DNA of 64,000 bases. Source: Tersicoccus sp. Bi-70. GTDB lineage: Bacteria; Actinomycetota; Actinomycetes; Actinomycetales; Micrococcaceae. Numbering within the stretch: position 1 is the stretch's first letter; the number at the start of each line of letters is the position of its first letter. The position numbers were made by a program, and so were the translations under genes. The notes beneath the pieces were generated by a model. It was not told where the DNA came from. It was given only the letters and a program-made list of their open reading frames with translations, and searched no databases. Below, piece by piece: positions 60,140 through 64,000 of this stretch. The stretch is from NCBI RefSeq assembly GCF_001968825.1, contig NZ_MIEU01000016.1, forward strand, positions 434,001-498,000, given 5' to 3'.

Positions 60140-61280
60140 CGTCGGGCTCCCCGAGGTAGGCCGAGATGACGCGCGGGTCCGAGGTGACCTCGGCCGGCGT
60201 CCCGTCGGCGATCTTCTTGCCGAACTCGAGGACGACGATGCGGTCGGTCACCCCGGTGACCAGCTTCATGTCGTGCTCGATGAGCAGCACCGTGTAACCG
60301 CCGGCGGCGATCACGCGGATCAGCTCCATCAGCTCTTCCTTCTCCGCCGGGTTGAAGCCCGCGGCGGGCTCGTCCAGGCAGAGCAGCTTCGGCTCCGTCG
60401 CCAGCGCGCGGGCGATCTCGAGGCGGCGCTGGTAGCCGTACGGCAGGTGCCGCGACAGCCGGCCCGCCTGATCGGCGATGCCCACGAAGTCGAGCAGCGC
60501 CATGCCGTGGTCGATGGCGCTCTTCTCCTCACGGAAGTGCCGCGGCAGCCGGGTCAGGGCCCCGAACACGCTCGTGCGGTGCCGCGCGTCCAGGCCGACG
60601 ACGACGTTCTCGAGCGCCGTCATCTCCCCGAACAGGCGGATGTTCTGGAACGTGCGGGCGATCCCGGCGCGGGTGATCTTGTGCTGCGCCATGCCGTTGA
60701 GCCGCTTGCCCTCGAGGAGGACGTCGCCGCCGCTCGGCTTGTACACGCCGGTCATGGCGTTGAAGCACGTCGTCTTCCCGGCGCCGTTGGGCCCGATCAG
60801 GCCGAGGATCTCGCCGCGCTTGATGTCGAACGAGACGTTGTCCACGGCGGTGAGCCCGCCGAAGGTCATCGTCAGGTTCCGCAGTTCGACCAGGGTCTCC
60901 CCGATCCGCGCGTTGATGTCGCGGTCCGGGACGACGGCCTCGACGACCTCCGGGTCGAGGTCCGCCTCGCGCAGCACCCCGGTGTCGACGGCCGGGTTGG
61001 CGCGCAGCGCCCGGACCGCCTCCTGCCGGGCCGTGTCGCCCGTGATGGGCGGCTCGGCCGTCTCGACGTGCTGCCCACCGGACTCGGTGGACGGCCGTGC
61101 GCCCGACTCGGTGCCCGCCGGCACCGCCGACGCCGTAGCGCCGTCGCTCGCGGACGTGCCGTCGCTCGCGGCCGTACTGTCGCTCGCGGCCGTACTGTCG
61201 CTCGCGGCCGTGCCGCCGGTCGTCGTCCGGCGCTCCGGCTCGGGCTGGTGCGGCGGCTCGCCGCCGGCCACGTGGCTCAT
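60126..61280 (-). CDS. livG: branched-chain amino acid ABC transporter ATPase LivG
   Basis: A 384-residue LivG-type ATPase; the domain (about 255 residues) begins near residue 128. Walker A LIGPNGAGKTTC near 159, YGYQRRLEIARALATEP near 272, Walker B LLCLDEPAAGFNP near 290. The 125-residue N-terminal extension is unusual: hexapeptide SDSTAA-type repeats coded by an 18-bp tandem repeat, then an acidic, helical region (READLDPEVVEAVVPDRDIN). ATG at 61280 overlaps the livM stop. Confidence 0.92.
   Translation of the reverse strand: MSHVAGGEPPHQPEPERRTTTGGTAASDSTAASDSTAASDGTSASDGATASAVPAGTESGARPSTESGGQHVETAEPPITGDTARQEAVRALRANPAVDTGVLREADLDPEVVEAVVPDRDINARIGETLVELRNLTMTFGGLTAVDNVSFDIKRGEILGLIGPNGAGKTTCFNAMTGVYKPSGGDVLLEGKRLNGMAQHKITRAGIARTFQNIRLFGEMTALENVVVGLDARHRTSVFGALTRLPRHFREEKSAIDHGMALLDFVGIADQAGRLSRHLPYGYQRRLEIARALATEPKLLCLDEPAAGFNPAEKEELMELIRVIAAGGYTVLLIEHDMKLVTGVTDRIVVLEFGKKIADGTPAEVTSDPRVISAYLGEPDDDVA
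61140..61211 (-). repeat. 18-bp in-frame tandem repeat in livG
   Basis: Four copies of an 18-bp unit (plus strand GCCGTCGCTCGCGGACGT, then three variants with GCCGT or ACTGT) at 61140, 61158, 61176 and 61194. Translation gives six-residue repeats such as SDSTAA near the N-terminus of LivG. The last two copies are identical. Confidence 0.85.
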
Positions 61281-62506
61281 GCCCGGTCTCCCTTCTGCCT
61301 GGTCCGTTCCGACGTGCTCACCGCGGGGATGATGCCGGTCTCGCTGCGCCGGGGAGGCAGCACGCCGCCCTTCCGTGCCGCGGCGACGACCCGGCCGTAC
61401 GCCTGCCGGGAGTAGGTCAGCAGATGCTGCCGGGCCCCGAGCAGGCCCTTCGACCGGAAGATCATGATCAGCACGAGGAGCACGCCGAAGATGAAGAACT
61501 TGTAGTTCGCGATCTCGACGAAGCGCAGGGGCAGGTAGGCCACCAGCGCCCCACCGATCACGGCGCCCACCTTGTTGCCCGTACCGCCGATGACGACGGC
61601 GGCGAGGAACAGGATGGAGGTCTGCACGTCGAACCGCTGGTTGTTCACGAACCCGATCTGTCCGGCGAACAGTGAGCCGGAGAGACCGCCCACGCCGGCG
61701 CCGAGGGCGAACGAGTACACCTTGTACTTGAAGGTGGGCACGCCCATCGCCTCGGCGGCGTCCTCGTCCTCGCGGATGGCGACCCAGGCCCGGCCCACGC
61801 GGGACCGTTCCAGGTTGCCGGCCAGGATCATGATGAGGATCAGGATCGTCAGGATCAGCCAGTACCAGGGCACGCCGTTCGAGTTGGAGAACAGCGGTGT
61901 CCCGTCGGCCTGGGTGCCCGGGGGCGCCCCGACGTTCTGGAAGCCGACCTGGCCCTTGGCGGCCGGGATGATGGTCGCCAGGATGCGGATGATCTCGCCG
62001 AACCCGAGGGTCACGATGGCGAGGTAGTCACCGCGCAGGCGCAGGGTGGGCACCCCGAGGATGACGCCGAAGCACATGGCGACGGCGATCGCGATCGGGA
62101 GCGTCCACAGGTACGGGATCTTGACGTAGGGCGAGTCCGGGCTGGTCAGCATCGCCGCGACGTAGGCGCCGACCGCGAAGAACGCGACGTAGCCCAGGTC
62201 CAGCAGACCGGCGTAGCCGACCACGATGTTCAGGCCGACCGCGACGAGCGCGTAGCGAGCCATCTCGGTGCAGGCGAGGGCGAAGTTGGTGCCCGGCTCG
62301 GTGGAGATCAGCGGCGGGTTCAGCAGCGGCAGCGCGTACGCGGCCGCGAGGACGACGAGCATCCAGGCCCACTGCTGCTGCCGGGACAGCTGCGCCCAGC
62401 GGGTCCGCAGCGGGGCGAACAGGTCACGACGTCCACCGGTCTCGCGGTCGACGGCGTCCTTGGCGGCCTCGGCCGAGGGCATCGGGGTCTTGCTGGCCAT
62501 GCTCAT
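61277..62506 (-). CDS. livM: branched-chain amino acid ABC transporter permease LivM
   Basis: A 409-residue LivM-type permease. About ten hydrophobic segments; GYAGLLDLGYVAFFAVGAYV near residue 102, LRLRGDYLAIVTLGFGEIIR near 155 and AWVAIREDEDAAEAMGV near 237 are family motifs. Soluble tails at both ends. ATG at 62506 overlaps the livH stop (ATGA); a GGAGC site precedes it. Confidence 0.93.
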   Translation of the reverse strand: MSMASKTPMPSAEAAKDAVDRETGGRRDLFAPLRTRWAQLSRQQQWAWMLVVLAAAYALPLLNPPLISTEPGTNFALACTEMARYALVAVGLNIVVGYAGLLDLGYVAFFAVGAYVAAMLTSPDSPYVKIPYLWTLPIAIAVAMCFGVILGVPTLRLRGDYLAIVTLGFGEIIRILATIIPAAKGQVGFQNVGAPPGTQADGTPLFSNSNGVPWYWLILTILILIMILAGNLERSRVGRAWVAIREDEDAAEAMGVPTFKYKVYSFALGAGVGGLSGSLFAGQIGFVNNQRFDVQTSILFLAAVVIGGTGNKVGAVIGGALVAYLPLRFVEIANYKFFIFGVLLVLIMIFRSKGLLGARQHLLTYSRQAYGRVVAAARKGGVLPPRRSETGIIPAVSTSERTRQKGDRA

Positions 62507-63513
62507 GCCTTGCTCCTTCCGAGAGTCTGACCGAGGATGCCCGACGGCCGGACCAGCAGCACGAGGACGAGGACGACGAAGGCGACGACGTCCGTCCACT
62601 GGGAGTCACCGAGCAGCAGCTGCCCGTAGTTGCCGATCAGGCCGATCAGCAGGCCACCCAGCAGCGCACCGCGCACGTTGCCGATACCACCGAGCACCGC
62701 GGCGGCGAACGCCTTGATGCCGAGGATGAAGCCACCGTTGTACTGGACGCCGGAGGGCACCTTCATGACGTAGAACAGGGCGGCCACCCCGGCGAGCACG
62801 CCGCCGATGATGAACGTGGTGACGATGATGCGTTCCTTGTTCACGCCCATCAGGGTCGCGGTGTCCGGGCTCTGGGCGACGGCGCGGATGCCGCGGCCGG
62901 TCTTGGACCGGGAGATGAACTGGTCGACCACGACCATCATGAGCACGGCGGCCACGATGATGACGATCTGCTGGCTGTCGATGATGGTGCCGAACACGTC
63001 GAACACCGGCGTCGGCCGGAACATGATCACCGCGGGCTCGGCCGACGGGCCACGCCAGATGAAGAAGATGTACTGGATGACGAAGGACATGCCGATCGCG
63101 GTGATCAAGAAGACCAGCCGCGGGGCGTTGCGCTTGCGCAGCGGCCCGTAGGCGACGCGTTCGAGCAGGAACGCGGTGATCGCCGAGGCCACCATGGCGA
63201 CCACGACCGCGATGAACAGATTGATGACGATCGCCCAGAAACCCAGGCGGGGAATGGAGGGGCCGAAGCCGAAGCCCAGCGTCAGGGTGAACACGATGGC
63301 GTAGCAGCCGACGATGAACACCTCGGAGTGGGCGAAGTTGATCAGGTTCAGCACGCCGTAGACGAGCGTGTACCCGAGAGCCACGAGGGCGTAGATGGCG
63401 CCGAAGGTCAGGCCGTCGAACGTCGCGGGCCAGAAGTTCTGGACCAGCGTGTCGACGTCGAAGTTGATCCAGTCGCTGGCCATGGGCAGCACAGCGGTCA
63501 GGGTTGCGAGCAT
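62503..63513 (-). CDS. livH: branched-chain amino acid ABC transporter permease LivH
   Basis: A 336-residue LivH-type permease with eight to nine segments; GAIYALVALGYTLVYGVLNL near residue 39, NFAHSEVF near 59, GRGIRAVAQSPDTATLMGVN near 210 and VLGGIGNVRGALLGGLLIG near 275. ATG at 63513 follows AAAGGA with five-base spacing; an ATG six bases earlier lacks this spacing. Lies 109 bp after livK, with a hairpin in between. Confidence 0.93.
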   Translation of the reverse strand: MLATLTAVLPMASDWINFDVDTLVQNFWPATFDGLTFGAIYALVALGYTLVYGVLNLINFAHSEVFIVGCYAIVFTLTLGFGFGPSIPRLGFWAIVINLFIAVVVAMVASAITAFLLERVAYGPLRKRNAPRLVFLITAIGMSFVIQYIFFIWRGPSAEPAVIMFRPTPVFDVFGTIIDSQQIVIIVAAVLMMVVVDQFISRSKTGRGIRAVAQSPDTATLMGVNKERIIVTTFIIGGVLAGVAALFYVMKVPSGVQYNGGFILGIKAFAAAVLGGIGNVRGALLGGLLIGLIGNYGQLLLGDSQWTDVVAFVVLVLVLLVRPSGILGQTLGRSKA

Positions 63514-63568
63514 GGACATCCTTTGAGGAGGACGGGAACGGGCAGCGGAACAGCGGTCCGCACGCAGC

Positions 63569-63609
63569 GGTGCCGCGGGGTCAGCGCCAGGCGCTGTCCC
63601 CGCGGCACC
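63569..63609 (-). terminator. hairpin between livK and livH
   Basis: Arms GGTGCCGCGGGG and CCCCGCGGCACC pair perfectly; inside, after a T-T mismatch, CAGCG/CGCTG closes a CCAGG loop. It begins 14 bp after the livK stop. Probably lets livK be expressed above livHMGF. Confidence 0.7.
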
Positions 63610-63622
63610 AGGGTCACGGGTG

Positions 63623-64000
63623 TCAGCCGATCTTGCCGACCGGGACGATCTTGCCGCCCTCGACCTTGTAGCCGAAGACGTCCGGCTTGGCGAGCTCGCC
63701 CTTGTCATCCCACTGGTAGTGCTTGGACAGGCCGTCCTTGTCGTAGGACTTCACCCAGTCCAGCAGCGCCGGGCGGGTGTTCTTGCCGGCGTCGATCCCG
63801 GAGAGCAGCACGGTCGCGGCGTCGTAGCCCTCGATCGAGTAGGTGCCCGGCTCGGCGCCGTTGCTGACCTTCTTGTATCCGTCGGCGAAGCTGGAGATCA
63901 GCTCACCGGGGATGCAGGGGCAGGTGAAGTAGGCGCCGTCGGAGGCGTCGCCGGCCTGCTTGATGAACTGGTCGTCCTTCAGGCCGTCCGGGCCGAGGAA
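63623..64000 (-). CDS. livK: branched-chain amino acid-binding protein LivK, C-terminal part
   Basis: The last 125 residues of a type I periplasmic-binding-fold protein; the N-terminus lies beyond the right edge. Visible: TYSIEGYDAATVLLSGIDA, LLDWVKSYDKDGLSKHYQWD and the closing KVEGGKIVPVG, which match the end of Leu/Ile/Val-binding proteins (GE.. YKWDDKGE.. form). A DGAYFTCPCIPGEL segment carries two nearby cysteines. First gene of livKHMGF. Confidence 0.88.
   Translation of the reverse strand, partial: FLGPDGLKDDQFIKQAGDASDGAYFTCPCIPGELISSFADGYKKVSNGAEPGTYSIEGYDAATVLLSGIDAGKNTRPALLDWVKSYDKDGLSKHYQWDDKGELAKPDVFGYKVEGGKIVPVGKIG

Overview
The window looks like the chromosome of a high-GC actinobacterium, probably of the Micrococcales type. 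Supporting signs are the very GC-rich third codon positions, many GTG starts, at least eleven genes that appear to be read from leaderless mRNAs, a DUF222/HNH protein, and the conserved actinobacterial order mazG-eno-divIC-DUF501-ppx. I see no prophage, insertion sequence, CRISPR array or rRNA. Apart from one tRNA the window is core metabolism and transport.

Layout. 1-10755 is a galactoside locus: on the minus strand a sugar-binding lipoprotein, two permeases, a GH2 beta-galactosidase and the start of a GH36 alpha-galactosidase; divergent on the plus strand a DeoR-type regulator, galT and galK. The operon imports galactosides, cleaves them and feeds galactose into the Leloir pathway. 10808-15697 holds a MarR regulator with a divergent membrane protein, a Bax-inhibitor-1 protein, a DUF222/HNH protein and an odd tRNA. 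15941-28171 is almost entirely minus strand: ndh, a subtilase, ppx, DUF501, divIC, enolase, mazG, adenosine deaminase and two tandem DedA proteins. 26831-34270 is a full nucleoside uptake and salvage operon (BMP lipoprotein, ABC ATPase, two permeases, cytidine deaminase, thymidine phosphorylase); adenosine deaminase lies just beyond the DedA pair.

34462-37026 carries an M20D amidohydrolase and a mannose-1-phosphate guanylyltransferase. 37358-40880 is sdhCDAB. 40974-47086 holds a 2H phosphoesterase, trpS, exonuclease III, an unknown membrane protein and an ABC-2 exporter. 47218-51026 is one-carbon metabolism: an FAD-linked oxidase, glyA preceded by a ZTP (pfl) riboswitch, and divergent purU. 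51081-59302 has a nitrilase-family amidase, a gamma carbonic anhydrase, a ROK regulator with a sugar ABC importer (ATPase, permease, binding protein) and a Gfo/Idh oxidoreductase. 59426-64000 is a branched-chain amino acid importer (livF, G, M, H and the C-terminus of livK).

The most interesting signals are regulatory. They are the ZTP riboswitch on glyA with a promoter overlapping that of purU; shared promoter words in front of the ROK gene and its presumed target operon; DeoR-type repeats at the galactose promoters; a palindrome inside the promoter of the MarR neighbour; and hairpins directly behind binding-protein genes in two or three importers. The single tRNA has a UAA (Leu) anticodon but a short variable arm. 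Two long imperfect palindromes and several in-frame or intergenic tandem repeats are not explained by the genes.
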